The position numbers and the translations under genes were made by a program. This document shows positions 47,202 to 60,055 of a DNA stretch of 64,000 nucleotides, piece after piece (within the stretch, counting starts at the first letter, position 1; every line of letters begins with the position of its first letter). The notes under the pieces are model-generated. The model had not been told where the DNA came from. It did not search any database and saw only the letters and a list, made by a program, of their open reading frames with translations. The stretch comes from Glandiceps talaboti (Eukaryota > Hemichordata > Enteropneusta > Spengelidae): contig NC_135551.1 in assembly GCF_964340395.1 (NCBI RefSeq), positions 12,238,379 to 12,302,378 on the forward strand, in the 5' to 3' direction.

Positions 47202-47792
47202 GTTAATATAGTTGCCATAGAAATGTGTTATTTACAATTTGTTACTACCTTTTCTATCCCTTTCACAGTATGAATGCCATATTAATTATTGTGGTGACAT
47301 TTTTTTTTACAAATCCGAGTTTAAAAGGTAAACTACGTCAACAAGCTGGCTACACAGGTTAAGGGCCTTGAGTCTACATTAGCAACAATCAATGTGCACA
47401 CTTACAAGCTAAGCACAGTCAATTAAGTTGTTGATGATCATGTTGACAGGTGTTGCAAGGCTTGTTTCAGTTTACAAACAGATTATTGCCATGCAAGCAT
47501 GCATTTGTACTTGATGGAATTTTGAGAGTGAAAGATTCCACAAGGTACAAAACTGGTATCTTGATTTTCAGGTCCTGAGTTACTAGTTACTGAAACTTTT
47601 CAAACTTGTTTACTGTTTTAGGCAATACTAACAAGTATGTTTACATTAACCATGTTGTCTCACAGTTTTCATTTTGTTCAAGTAAAACTGTTTTGTTTCA
47701 GTGCATGGAGTTGATGTCTTGATCACTACAGTTAATACTGTTATTGTATGGTTCTTTGTTTTCATATTTTGCAGCCCATGAATGTCACTATT

Positions 47793-50195
47793 TGATTAAC
47801 ATATTAATAGGGATATTAGAATGGATGATATTAAGAATCAGTCAGTAAGCTAAGTTGGACAATGAGAGGTGTCTTTTAATCACTTTCAAATTTAATGATT
47901 AGTAATGATTAGTTTGTAATGATATCATATTTAGTGAAACATCATTAAGCAGGTATGAGAAGGGGTGGAAAGAGATAAGAATAAACAATATCTATAATTT
48001 GCTGGGGAACATATATTGACTGTCAAAGGGTCAACAAACCAATATTAAAAACTTATTAAAAACATTAATTTTATTCTCTAAATTTCATCATTAGGGCAAG
48101 ACCTGCTTGTAAATTAAGATATTTCGATTATACTATTATACAAATTAATCCATCACTTTGTTTTGACTCTTGAGTATTAAAATAAAAACATCACAGCAAA
48201 AATTGTTTGTACAATGTATAAAGTATACTGTCCATTTAAGTCATGGCAGGGGTGACCCTGTGTCCATATATTTAGACTGTAAAACATTTTCAGCTATTAG
48301 ACCTGTTGCCAGTTCCAAGATGCATCGTGTGTCTCCCCATACAACATTATTCAGGGTATGGTTGTCACCTGACTGTACCCTGGGTTCACCTAAATTTTTT
48401 TTTACAATGTATGAAGTATACTGTCCATGCAAGTCATGGCAGGGGTGACCCTGTGTCCATATATTTAGACTGTTTAATATTTTCAGCTATAGACCTGTTG
48501 CCAGTTCCAAGATGCATTGTGTGTCTCCCCATACAACATTACTCAGGGTATGGTTGTCACCTGACTGTACCCTGGGTTCACCCGTAAAATCCTTCTCTGT
48601 CGTTGATGACATTTTGTCTTTGTTCTATAAAATCACTCATAATTATAGGGGTCAACATGTCTTTCCATCATTTCACAATGAAAGTGTTATTTCAAATGTA
48701 ATAAAGATAAAACAAGCCGAAAGGTAACAACATAGGAGACGTTGTCTCACACAATGTATCTTGGAACCAGAAATTTGTCTATTACTTCTAGTACATGTAT
48801 TAATTAACAACATGATCAATGGATCAGACAAATATGTTTGTAATTTTTCATATTTCACAGATAGAATTAGTGAAGGCCAAAAAGTAATCTGTGGTTATGT
48901 GCAATAAAGGCAAGTGGTGCTACCTATAATACAAATAGTGTGTCACTGAGAAAAAACTGGACACATTGAACACCAGTGATATGTTGTAAAAAGTGAAAAC
49001 ACAAATATTGTATGGATAAGATTTTTATATTTTAACAGTGCACCTTGATTGATTTGTAGAATATTATTAGCTAAACATAATTTTTTGCTTAGCAAATTGC
49101 ACTCTCTGATCAATTAAAGTGGGTTTCCTGACTATTCATCAGGTAGTTGTGGCACTGGTATCTACAACTTCAAACAAGTAAACATTTTCCAGCATCTTTA
49201 TCCCATGCAGAACACAGGTTGTAATACAAAGACATGTAGCTGTAACTCAGTATCCTATCATCAACACTATATAATCGAGTGAGTTGGGGGGGGGGGGGGG
49301 GGGGGGGGTTATAAAAATGCTGTTTATTTGCTAATCTAACTATTTTCTGCTATTAGCTCATATTGCATATATGTGAAATCAAAATGGAATGTAGAAAATT
49401 ATGAAAAAGTATCAAAGGATTGTAAATAGTATGTTACGCAGACAGACAGTTAAAATAAAGATATTCATTATGTGTTATTGTATTCCAAACTCTGCAGTAT
49501 TATAACCAAATGTTTGAATCTCACATTTTCACATAACTGCCTTTTTTATCAGTGAACCAATAACAATGACGTAGATGACATATTTTTGTGGAGGAGAAAC
49601 TTTACCAATGGTTCTGCTAGACAACATATCACACCTACAATTTGATTCTAATCTGACATTTGCCTTTATGCTGACAATTGAGTACATGTATAAGAGTGAC
49701 AGTACCTCTTTGCTTGCTTCTTTATCTGCTCCACATTCTACAAGATACTTGACAATACCAAGGTGACCATTCTGAGCTGCAATGAAGAGAGGTCCTGCAC
49801 CGCCCTGAAGGGAGAAAGGAAATATATTCAGTCTGATAAGATTATTTGTCAAAATTTATTATACCGTCTGAGTAACAATAAACAGAAGTCTTGCTAGTAA
49901 TGTTGATGTATATATGGAATACCAGCCAACAATTCTTATAACCCATTAAGTCTGGTCTTTATAACCATAACTAGCTAACTATCCTATTTTAATATTGATC
50001 AGATTACAGATTGTAATTATATACAATGTACAGAGAGTGCCTGCATACAATATGAGAAGATACAGCCAAATTAAACACTCTTTGAAATGTTACACCAACA
50101 TTCCTGTTTTGAAGCAATTCTTACTATTTCAATCATGTACTTCATATGGTTCATATACACAAGGAAATCTTGGTTTACCAAAATCAATATTAAAA
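47793..50195. repeat. Segmental duplication unit IV, A block
   Basis: Starts mid-block (TTGATTAACATATTAATAGG, equivalent to about 30128), fused to the relic transposon of unit III. It carries the doubled 190-bp repeat (48203-48585), a long G run at 49287 and the third ankyrin exon. Otherwise non-coding. Confidence 0.75.
49706..49804 (-). CDS. Ankyrin-repeat exon, unit IV
   Basis: Third and most diverged copy of the 99-nt, phase-0 exon. It begins GGAGPLFIAAQNGH, against TGAGPLYIAAQ in the others, and ends KEASKE. The acceptor is CCTTCAG|GG and the donor GAG|GTACTG on the minus strand. It is the most upstream exon in gene order. Its substitutions preserve the ankyrin consensus positions (PL-x-x-AA, GH, VKYL, GAD), which hints at coding constraint. 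Confidence 0.75.
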
Positions 50196-53100
50196 CAAGC
50201 GACCTATCGGTCAGAATAGCTCCGCAGTTTGTTTTTTAATTTCATTTTTTATTTTGGTAACATGTAGAAGTGGTTCAGTTCTTCAGCTCTTCACTATGCA
50301 GTTTTGTTTTAGCAATGTAACAAGCGACCTATCGGTCAGAATAGCTCCGCTGTTTTTTTTAAAATTTAATTTTTTATTTTGGTGACACGTAGAATTGGTT
50401 CAGTTCTTCAGCTCTTCACTATGCAGTTTTGTTTTAGCGATGCAATAAAGTGGTTAGTGGTTCATATGATGTCTCACTGTAAAACACATTTTACACAGAA
50501 GTTGGTAATGTATTGTACTTTTATACCATAGTCACCATTTTATAACAAAAATCTACTGTTATGAAAAATTGCACAAAATCTCAGAAAAAAAATGACTGGG
50601 AAATGCACACAAGAAAAAGAAAAAAAAAGATGATTTTGAGGTTGGCTATAAATAATTCCATTGTCTTACAGCTTTAACCCTGGGAAATTTTAATGATGAA
50701 TGAAATAAACTAGGGATCTAAAATAATTTTGAGGCAATTTGAATTTCAATTTTCTAACAAATTTACCAAGTCAACAACATTCAACTTGTACAAGTTGAGT
50801 AGATATATATAGGGAAGAAATGTATTAATTGCCATCTTAGTTTCCGGACGGCGACAATCCCCGCCAAGTACCAGAAAGAGAGTCATTCTGGCAGCCATAC
50901 GTTACAGTGGTAACACTCGTTCATGTTCTATTACCTTTCATAAAGAAAACACAACGAAATGGTTGAAGTGATCTTTTTTTTTTAAATTTCTTTTCATCAC
51001 AACAACAAAATCTGCGTGATCAAAAGTGTTGTAAACTAAACCAGAAAGAATTATCGGACTGGCTAAACTTCCAGATGAACTGGAGTAAGGTCCAAGTCCA
51101 AGTAAGCCTCGATAGTACGTGAGAAAATCGTCTCAAACTAGCGATACAACTTTCAAAATATAACTTGACATGTCTTCATTTGTTAGATTTATACAATTCA
51201 AGACGCGTTTTCACTCGAAAACAACAATTCTGTGAATAATGACACTCTGAACGCAGCGATTTCTCGGACGATGTTACCACTGTAACGTATGGCTGACAAC
51301 GACTTGCTTCCGGGTTAGTCCCTCGTGCATCCGGGTACCTGGGGTTGTCGCCGTACGGAAACTAAGAAAGATGGAATTTACAGTGTTTCTTGTGACCGGC
51401 GCGGCGCCTGTCAGCAGACTCGGCCATTTTTTTTCATCATTCCATTGTATTTAAACCTTGTACTTGACATTTCGCAATATTTATAATTCTCAACAAAATA
51501 CCTCAACATGCCTCACTTCGCTCGCACTCAAAGCAGCCCCTCGGCCCTCGCGGTATGATCACTGATGACATGACGAGAGAACCTTTTCGGATTTACATGT
51601 AAAACGGGGAAAGATACGCAAAACATAATGCAAAGTCTGAAGCCAAATTAAAGTTGTGATTATTTTAATTATTTTTACTTGCCAAATATTTGCATTTTGG
51701 AAATGGCAAGACACGTTCATGTCGTTTAACTTTACATGTGAACTGTCGGCCAATAAACAAAATTTGGTTGATTCACAGTACGCAGTTAGACTGCTCTTGC
51801 ATAACTTCAACCGCATGCCTTCCTTACGCAAGTTGTCTTAATTCTGGTTCACTGTCACTCCAAATTGCACGACAATATAGAATTAATCACAAGTTACATG
51901 TTATCTAAAAACATCACATTTTTATAGTGGGTCTGAAGTGAGATTTTAGTGAGTACCAAGAACGTCTCGTGTTGTTCCTTGCTGTGGAAAATCACCCGGT
52001 CACATGAGGTCAGCTTCAGCTTCTGGTCGAATCAGGATAGAGTATGCAAATAAGGACGTTGCGGACTGGCTGATTATGTAGAAGGGTGCAGAATTTGGAT
52101 TTGAAGTTTACAACCCTGTTTCGAATAAACGCTTGTCACTTCATGCATTTGGGCGCCCAATGCGTAGAATTATGACTATAGCACATATTACATTGCTTGT
52201 TTGACGTCAATAGTGTCTTTTGAAAAGTGGCAGTTTACTTAAAGTCTCGTCGAATGATTTCCAATATGGCGTCGGTCATTATCCTCATAATTTAACATAT
52301 TCATTTTTTTTTCAAATTACAAAAAAAAAATCATAAAAAATAAAAATGAAGATGTGCTGACTTGAAATTAACAAACCTGAGTAAGCTACCCCCTGCGCAT
52401 CAACACACCAGATATCAAAGCAATCTGACAATAAGTTTTCACGGAGATGATCAAAATGACATTTTATGAAAAAAAATCATAAAAAATTGAAAATGGCACA
52501 GATCAACTTGGCATGAACAAATCTGAATAGCCTCCCCCCAGGGAACATGCACACCAAATATCTAAGAATACTGACTGTCACTTCCGGAGAAAATAATGAA
52601 AATATAAAAGTTTGACGGACACCTATGATTCACTCTACTCTCTATACTCTATACAACCTATACCTAAAGCTACGCTTTCAGCTTTCGCTGACAGCGGAGC
52701 TAATAAAGTGGTTAGTAGTTTCATATGATGTCTCACTATAAAACACATTTTACACAGAAAGTTGGTAATGTATTGTACTTTTATACCATAGTCACCATTT
52801 TATAACAAAAATCTACTGTTATGAAAAATTGCACAAAATCTCTGAAACAAAAATGACTGGGAAATGCACACAAGAAAAAGAAAAAAAGAGGATTTTGAGG
52901 TTGGCTATAAATAATTCCAGTGTCTTACAGCTTTAACCCTGGAAATAATTTTAATGATGAATGAAATAAACTAGGGATCTAAAATAATTTTGAGGCAATT
53001 TCAATTTTCTAACAAATTTACCAAGTCAACAACATTCAACTTGTACTAGTTGTAGTAGATATAGGGAAGAAATGTATTAATCACCATCTTAGTTTCCGTA

Positions 53101-55135
53101 CAATCCCAAGTACCCGAATGCATGAGGGACTAACCCGGAAGAGAGTCATTCTCAGCCATACGTTACAGTGGTAACACTCGTTCATGTTTGATTACCTTTC
53201 ACAAAGAAAACACAACGAAATGGTTGAAGTGATCTTTTTTTTATTCCTTTTCATCACAACAACAAAATCTGCGTGATCAAAAGTATTGTAAACTAAACCA
53301 GAAAGAATTATCGGACTGGCTAAACTTCTCGCTGAACTGTAGAAAGGTCCAAGTCCAAGTAAGCCTCGATAGTACGTGAGAAAATCGTCTCAAACTAGCG
53401 ATACAACTTTCAAAATATAACTTGACATGTCTTCATTTGTTAGAGTTATACAATTCAAGACGGGTTTTCACTCGAAAACAACAATTCTGTGAATAATGAC
53501 ACTCTGAATGCAGCAATTTCTTGGACGATGTTACCACTGTAACATATGGCTGACAATGACTTGCTTCCGGGTTAGTCCCTCGTGCATCCGGGTACCTGGA
53601 ATTGTCGCAGTACGGAAACTAAGATAGCGATTAATACATACATCATCTAATACTTTAATTTACGGAGTTTCTTGTGACCGGCGCCTGTCAGCAGACTTGG
53701 CCAATTTTTTTCATCATTCCATTGTATTTAAACCTTGTACTTGACATTTTGCAATATTTATAATTCTCAACAAAATACCTCAACATGCCTCACGTTGCTC
53801 GTACTCAAAGCAGTCCCGGTATGATCACTGACTAGTCATGCTTGCATACGGAGTAATCTGGTGAACTCGATTCTAACAATTGTCCCTACTATTTGTTTAG
53901 AGTCAAGTCTGCAATATAGACTTGTGCACCACCTGTCATATGTAAGCATGGCTAACCACTGACATGACCAGAGAGAACCTTTTCGGATTTAAAATTACAT
54001 GTAAAACGGGGAAAGATACGCAAAACATAATGCAAAGTCTGAAGCCACATTAAAGTTGTAATTATTTTAATTATTTTTACTTGCCAAATATTTTCATTTT
54101 GGAAATGGCAAGACACGTTCATGTCATTTAACTTTACATGTAAATTGTCAGCCAATAAACAAAGTTTGGTCGATTCACAGTCGGCAGTGAGACTGCTCTT
54201 GCATAACTTCAACCGCATGCCTTCCTTACGCGAGTTGTCTCCATTCTGGTTCAGTTACAGGGCCTCAAGGATGCGTCGCGAATTCATTGGTAAATCGATA
54301 TTCCTAAATGTTATTCCAAAATTTGTGTTGCTGGTACGAAAGAAGAGATGTCAGTTGAGGTTTAGGCGTTTACAGTATCTAAAATGGTGGACTCTAGTGA
54401 AAGTTACTGCGAGTTGAAAATACCCAAAAATAAGGCCCGTGAGCAGCCATTCAAACTGTAATGGTCGCAAACTGAAGGATAGATTATATGCAAATGAGGA
54501 TGTTGCGGACTGGCTGATAATGTAGAAGGGGTGCAGAATTTGGATTTGAAGTTTACAACCCTGTTTCGAAGAAATGCTTGTCATTTGGGAGCACAATGCT
54601 TAGAATTATAATTATAGCACATATTACATTGCTTGTTTGACGTCAATAGTGTCTTTTGAAAAGTGGCAGTTTACTTAAAGTCTCGTGGTCTGATTTCCAA
54701 TATGGCGTCGGTCATAATGCTCATTAACATATTCATTTTTTTTCAAATTACAAAAAAAAAATCATCAAAAATAGAAAAGAAGACGTGCTGACTTGAAATT
54801 AACAAATCTAAGTAAGCTACCCTCTGTGCATCAACACACCAGATATCAAAGCAACCTGACAAGCAGTATTTGAGGAGGTGATGAAAATATCATTTTTGAA
54901 AAAAAAACATACAAAATTGAAAATGGCACAGATAAACTTAGCATGAACAAATATGAATAGCCTCCCCCAGGGAACATGCACACCAATTATCGAAGTATTC
55001 TGGCTGTTACTTTCGAAGAATATGATGAAAATATAAAAATTTGACGGACACGTATGATTCACCTATACTCTCTATACCTTAATACCCACCTATACCTAAA
55101 GCTACGCTTCCAGCTTTCGCTGACAGCAGAGCTAA
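50196..55135. mobile_element. Helitron-like element with a relative nested inside (H3)
   Basis: Left end CAAGCGACCTATCGGTCAG at 50196; right end hairpin, then AGCTAA at 55135 (with one substitution, CAGCAGAGCT). At 50320 it is interrupted by H4 and resumes at 52704. It shares with H2 the left ~500 bp, an internal inverted-repeat module (53092-53630) and the right ~630 bp. No rolling-circle replicase or helicase ORF. Confidence 0.55.
50321..52703. mobile_element. Nested Helitron-like element (H4)
   Basis: Inserted into H3 within the sequence GCAATGTAA|TAAAGTGG. Removing CAAGCG...GCTAA restores the family sequence seen at about 690 and 9595 with no duplicated bases, and the insertion lies between A and T. 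The internal inverted repeats at 50838-50890 / 51300-51371 flank a shorter module than in H2. Confidence 0.65.
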
Positions 55136-57100
55136 AAATGGTATAGTTCTGATTACTCTCAATTTCAGAATAGGTGAAGAAGGTAGATTTTTTATTTTAT
55201 TTTATCTTTTTTTTTCTAGTGCGAGTGTCTAGGTCAGGTAGTTATGTGTTTTCCAAATGTTCTCTGTGTTATTGGTTTCTTCCCATCACATGTACAGTCA
55301 TTACAGACAGGAAGAACATTTTTTATTGTCTTTTTATTAGTTGATGTCAGTTTCTGCATCCACTATTTCTTGTGAGACTTCACAATTTGTAAGATTTATT
55401 ATTTTTTTCTCAAATATGTAAAAAAAAAAAAATTTAGGGTCGGCAGTGAAAAACTAGGTGGGGTCAGGTAACCAGAACCGAACAACTTTCTTTTCTAGGC
55501 CTTAGCAGTTGAAAATATTCAAAATAATCACAATATATTTAAATGTTCTGATGCTAAGTCATAATTTTGAGGCAATTAATTAGGATATAATTCATGTCAA
55601 GCCCAAAAGTTCTTCTGTCAGTACCTTTAGTTTTGGTTGCTCACTATCATTAACAACTTTAGATATAAATCCAATCATTTCTATATTCTATTGCTAATGT
55701 ATCATAAAGATACACTGACATTGACAAACTGATTCAGAATATTGACTAAATATTATAACAATTTGCAACTAAATTTATTCTGTTCATAATTAAAATGTGA
55801 GCAAAAGTTTTATATTTTAACATTGACTAAAAAGATGACATTTAAGTAACAGTAAAAGTATAACCCAAATAGTTAAATTCAGGATTGTCTGATAATAGAC
55901 ACACTTCCTGGAATGAAAACTTTCATACTAATCAAATACTTCTAAATCATAATAATAAGGTGAATTAACTACGTGCTCAACTCATTGTTTCTGAATAGAC
56001 TTCTGAATTATAATAATATGGTTAATTAACTTTTTGCTCAACTCATTATTTTTTTTCACAGACTTCTAAATCATAATAATAAGGTGAATTAAGTAATGTG
56101 CTCAACTCATTGTTTCTAAATAAACTTCTGAATTATAATAATGTTTCTACGGTCAAAGACATATCCTTTCCCTAATACTCAACACTAAACTTGATGGTCA
56201 TAAAATTCTCTGCCAGGTTCATAACATCAATCATATATGTATAACAATGTACATTTGTATAACAATTTAACTTAATAGAGTGATATTTAATTAAATGACC
56301 CAAATATACTGTAGGATAGAATATTAATGGACATTATCTATACATAGAAGGAGACAGGATATTGAGACAAGGTCTGTCTGACTTGACAGTATTTCTCTAA
56401 TAATAATACATATGCTGACATGTATGTTATTCTCTCAATGAAAGGACTTTCAAATCTATTTCAAGTTTATTTAATAATTTGAAAATATTTCTACTTAATC
56501 CTATGGCAAATGCGATACATTAGTTTTTGAAGGTAAAGTATGAATGTGTCTAAATTGTGTATATGTGAAAATTACAGTTTTCATAGAAGGCAATGTTTAT
56601 ATTCTCCTAACATACTGGTGTACTGTGACCAGGGATGAAACTGATATTTTGTTGTTAAATTTTAACACAGAAAGTCAAGGTCAAATACTACAAATGTAAT
56701 ATAAAAACAGAAAGCATATATCTGATAATATCGGTACAGATATTTCAACTGTGACTGTGTCTGTTTTGTTCTTGAACTTCTGTACAATTCTGGTGGATGT
56801 TTAAGGTGAAAAGTCAAAATCTTTAAAGAAATCTTGTATCTGGTAACGTGGAGGTAGACACTTGAATGAAGTCACTATATACTGTACATTTTTGAGTTGT
56901 GCAGTAAATCATCATTCTTCACTACAAGTATCATCATTTTAATAGTAAAAACTGAATTAGGAACAAAATTAATGTTTGACATTTACCTCTTCTATATTAC
57001 AATATTCATTGTGTGTTTGTAATGGAATATGTTGATAGGGACATTGTGTTACATTTGATTTTCAAGAGACACCATTCACATACAACATACTGACAATTAG
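55136..57100. other. Non-coding sequence, unit IV
   Basis: 55136-55499 is an unclassified insertion between H3 and the D block, with T-rich tracts and a 12-A run at 55420. 55500-55690 resembles the D block (8784 onward). 55690-57100 is AT-rich, with short repeats of TTCTRAATYATAATAAT near 55940-56145. I see no gene. Confidence 0.5.
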
Positions 57101-57520
57101 CTGTTCTTTATATAATGATATTAGAGATGAGTTCTTTCCATCACTGAGAACACATACATATGAACATAAGCTGTCCTCTATATAATGATATTAGAGATGA
57201 GTTCTTTCCATCACTGAGAACACATACATATGAACATAAGCTGTCCTCTATATAATGATATTAGAGATGGGTTCTTTCCATCACTGAGAACACATACATA
57301 TGAACATAAGCTGTCCTCTATATAATGATATTAGAGATGAGTTCTTTCCATCACTGAGAACACATACATATGAACATAAGCTGTCCTCTATATAATGATA
57401 TTAGAGATGAGTTCTTTCCATTACTGAGAACACGTACATATGAACATAAGCTGTCCTGTATATAATGATATTAGAGATGGGTTCTTTCCATCACAGCGAA
57501 CACATACACATGAACACAAG
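57101..57520. repeat. Tandem repeat, 70-bp unit x6
   Basis: TTAGAGATGRGTTCTTTCCA recurs at 57121, 57191, 57261, 57331, 57401 and 57471, exactly 70 bp apart. Only a few substitutions occur, mostly in the last unit. Confidence 0.95.
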
Positions 57521-57599
57521 CTTATTGAAGTCTTTTCCTCAAAAAGGAAAACTGTTATTTCACAACTATAGTTGTATTTATTAAGGCTTTCAAATGAAG

Positions 57600-57785
57600 A
57601 TATTCTCTTCCAGTTAAAGGAAAGGTTTGGTATTGTTAATACAATTTTCTTGTATTCATGTACTTTATTTATTTGTATATTTATTTACCATTAGTATAGT
57701 TGTCAAAATACTTTTCTCCATCTCGCTATGTCTTTACTTTGTAATTGTATGTACGATGGGTAGAGGCCCTGTTACTGAAATATAT
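57600..57785 (+). mobile_element. Possible LINE 3' end with (TGAAC)n tail
   Basis: ATTTATTTGTATATTTATTT-rich sequence, then TGTAATTGTATGTACGATGG, ending in tandem TGAAC pentamers (57765-57782). This resembles 3' tails of CR1/Rex-like LINEs with short-repeat ends. Too short to classify. Confidence 0.35.
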
Positions 57786-57786
57786 G

Positions 57787-58960
57787 AACTGAACTGAACT
57801 GAATTGAGAAATATTGTGGTTTAAATGTTGTTAAAAAAATCTGTTTTCTGTTCATTATTTTCAAAACTTGGTTTATGAGTTATATTTTCTTGGCTGATAC
57901 CTTGATTTATGCAAACTGCTTCCAGTTGATTGCACAATGATCTCAGAACTTGTCTCACATGTCTCTATTTCTAGTACTTTTACAGTCTGTAATTGACATG
58001 TTGATATAAACATTTTTATCACCTCCTATTTGTCCAACAGCTCAAGTACTATTACCAAATTTGGCCCATCCTGTCAGATTTATAGGATCAAGTAACTATT
58101 ATTGAAATCAAAGCCAAGAGCGAAGTCTGTACTATATACACTAGGTTTTCAAATTACTGGGTTAAAACAGGTTCAGTTGGCTGTAGAGGCCAGAGTGATC
58201 AGAAATAAAGTCCAAAAAAGTAATAGTTGAAGTAAAGTATATAATACAACTTGATACTTGTGTAATACATCAATCAACTTTACATAGTTTTATCGGTACG
58301 AAAGAAATCCTTTGACAGTAACATGTTAACTTGAATAGCATAATGTCAGTCTGTAATTCATTCACATACAACTTTTAATATTACAATGGGTAACTTAAAA
58401 ATCTGCATAGTAACGGAAGGTAACTGAACAAACCACAAACATTTGAAATTGTGAAATGATTCTACAATACTGTGAGTATAAAATTGTGTATGATATGCAA
58501 ATGTATCCGATGAACTTGACTTCAGTCAATAATGTCACAACGTATTGTGTGTAGGATTCTACCATAAACCAAAGTACAAAATTAACTTTGGATCATCTGA
58601 CACCGCTGTCCTTATGAAAGGTACACTTAACCTCTATAAATATGACTTCTGGTATAATGACCAGTCTGTTATAATAAACACCTTTTTATGACCATAGAAC
58701 TTACATTTCCATGCTTCACTGTAAACATCACTTCATTTTAGCAAATCTTTTTCATGTCTTCTACTGAGTTTGTTACGAGATACAGTATAGTGACTCTGAT
58801 ATAAATTAAACTAATTCAACCTGAGATCATCTAAAAGAAATTATTTGATAAATTGATTCATGTACCAGAGAGGGAGATGAGATTGGAGAATTAGAATCAG
58901 TATATAAACATAGTGGGACAGTGGGAGTTGTCTTTCAATCACTTTCAAATTGAATGAAAA
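57787..58960. repeat. Older diverged B block and start of unit V A block
   Basis: 57787-58370 aligns with 24087-24620, and 58380-58960 aligns with 34445-34755 and 37168-37560, with many substitutions and indels. The order B then A matches the unit junctions elsewhere, so this marks an earlier round of duplication. Non-coding. Confidence 0.6.
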
Positions 58961-59393
58961 ATAGCGCCAAAATGGCATTGTAGCACAACTGTACAGTTTT
59001 TAAAATTATTTATCCACATGTTGATCCATACTTGGTATAGGTGTTCATTTTCTGAGTGATTATTCATTTGCCTATCCAGCCCTATTGTTATATTTGCAAT
59101 AGATGCGATCATTTTGACTGTTGCTATGGGCGTGGTCATGTTACTAGACATATTTCATATTTTTTTGAATGTGCATTCAGTTGACAATCCCTGTTATCTT
59201 TGCAATATTATATGCGATCATTTGGCTGTTGGTATGAGTGGCCTTGTTGCCAGGTATATTTGCATACATTTTTTGAATGTTTATTCAATTGTCTATTAAC
59301 CCCTAATGTTACGTTTGGAATATATACGGCCATTTGGATGTTGCTATGGGCGTGGTCCTGTTGTTAGGCATATTTACATACAGTTTTGGAATG

Positions 59394-60055
59394 CATATAG
59401 AACTTATAAATCAGTCTGTATAAATAGATGTAAAATCCAACGTTTCGAATAAATATTCTTTTCAAAGGAAATATCGGCGCGATACAGAAATGTTAGGTAA
59501 ACACCTGAATATATCTGAATGTTATGGAACAGAACGACAACCGCACGTGATAAACGGTAATACCTGTGAAAAATTCTAATATTCGCACGCACCAAATAGA
59601 ACCCAATAGAACACGCCTAAATTTTTTTTAAAAACCTGATTAGACTGGGAATGACGAGAATAATCTATTAATTCAAAGGGGTTCCGAGACGGAAAATGAT
59701 TTCTTCTTCCTTTAACCTCAATACTTTCTCATCACCAGGTACCTTACAAATTCCTGAAATAGACATATCTGATACACTGTGATCATTGGTAATGAAATGC
59801 ATAGATACGGGATAGTTACGATTTGTTTGTCTGGTCAGGCGGAGATGTTCCACGAAACGATCACCAAGACGACATACAGTTGAACCTATATATAAAAAAA
59901 CACATTCTGACATGTAATGCAATACACTACATTAGTACTAATACAAGTAAATCTACTCGTAACAGGCACACTGTTCTTAGGGCCAAAGACATGATTAGTA
60001 TTAATAATGAAACGACATGTGCCACATCGAGTACGATCGCATGGAAATGAACCAG
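59394..60055 (-). mobile_element. 5'-truncated Penelope-like retroelement
   Basis: Flanked by a perfect 13-bp duplication, CAGTTTTGGAATG, at 59381-59393 and 60056-60068. On the minus strand it encodes the end of the linker and the GIY-YIG endonuclease, then about 270 bp of 3' sequence. That includes TTCGAAACGTTGGATTTTAC, a stretch common in Penelope 3' regions. Reverse transcriptase is missing. Confidence 0.75.
59668..60050 (-). pseudogene. Penelope-like GIY-YIG endonuclease fragment
   Basis: Minus-strand translation gives CDRTRCGTCRFII and FTCISTNVVYCITC, then, after a frame change in a T run near 59895, the GIY-YIG part. That part reads YIGSTVCRLGDRFVEHL, PVSMHFITNDHSVSDMSI and LRLKEEEIIFRLGTPLN. 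The RC-x2-C and CITC cysteines ahead of YIG, and the KEEEIIF-LGT C-terminal helix, are hallmarks of the Penelope endonuclease, which nicks DNA for target-primed reverse transcription. The last few usual residues after LN are absent and the frameshift inactivates it. Confidence 0.75.

Larger units (their letters stand above)
41622..47791 (+). pseudogene. RAG1-N/RING transposase relic, copy in unit III
   Basis: Second copy of the relic at 12894-24010, free of the LTR element and so showing the N-terminal half better. Order: zinc segment (41622-41885), RING (42026-42235), KFKDTKEF exon (about 42461-42605), RLAP...DRYKL (43661-43790), GGDHGGGS exon (43917-44205), GDYDYL...GASG (46833-46890), CFWC exon (46987-47030), helical segment (47033-47201), and the start of the next exon at 47775. 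It lacks the GRSKS segment and the KEYHN exon through deletions, and the C-terminus because unit IV starts at 47793. Stops and frameshifts throughout; not functional. Confidence 0.65.

Noticed and set aside
48170-48587. Overlapping ORFs on both strands in the 190-bp repeat
   Set aside because: Frame not preserved in the single-copy versions at 37865 and 1750; no motif.
57101-57520. 70-bp tandem array as a possible CRISPR-like array
   Set aside because: Repeat units are contiguous with no variable spacers; this is a eukaryotic minisatellite.
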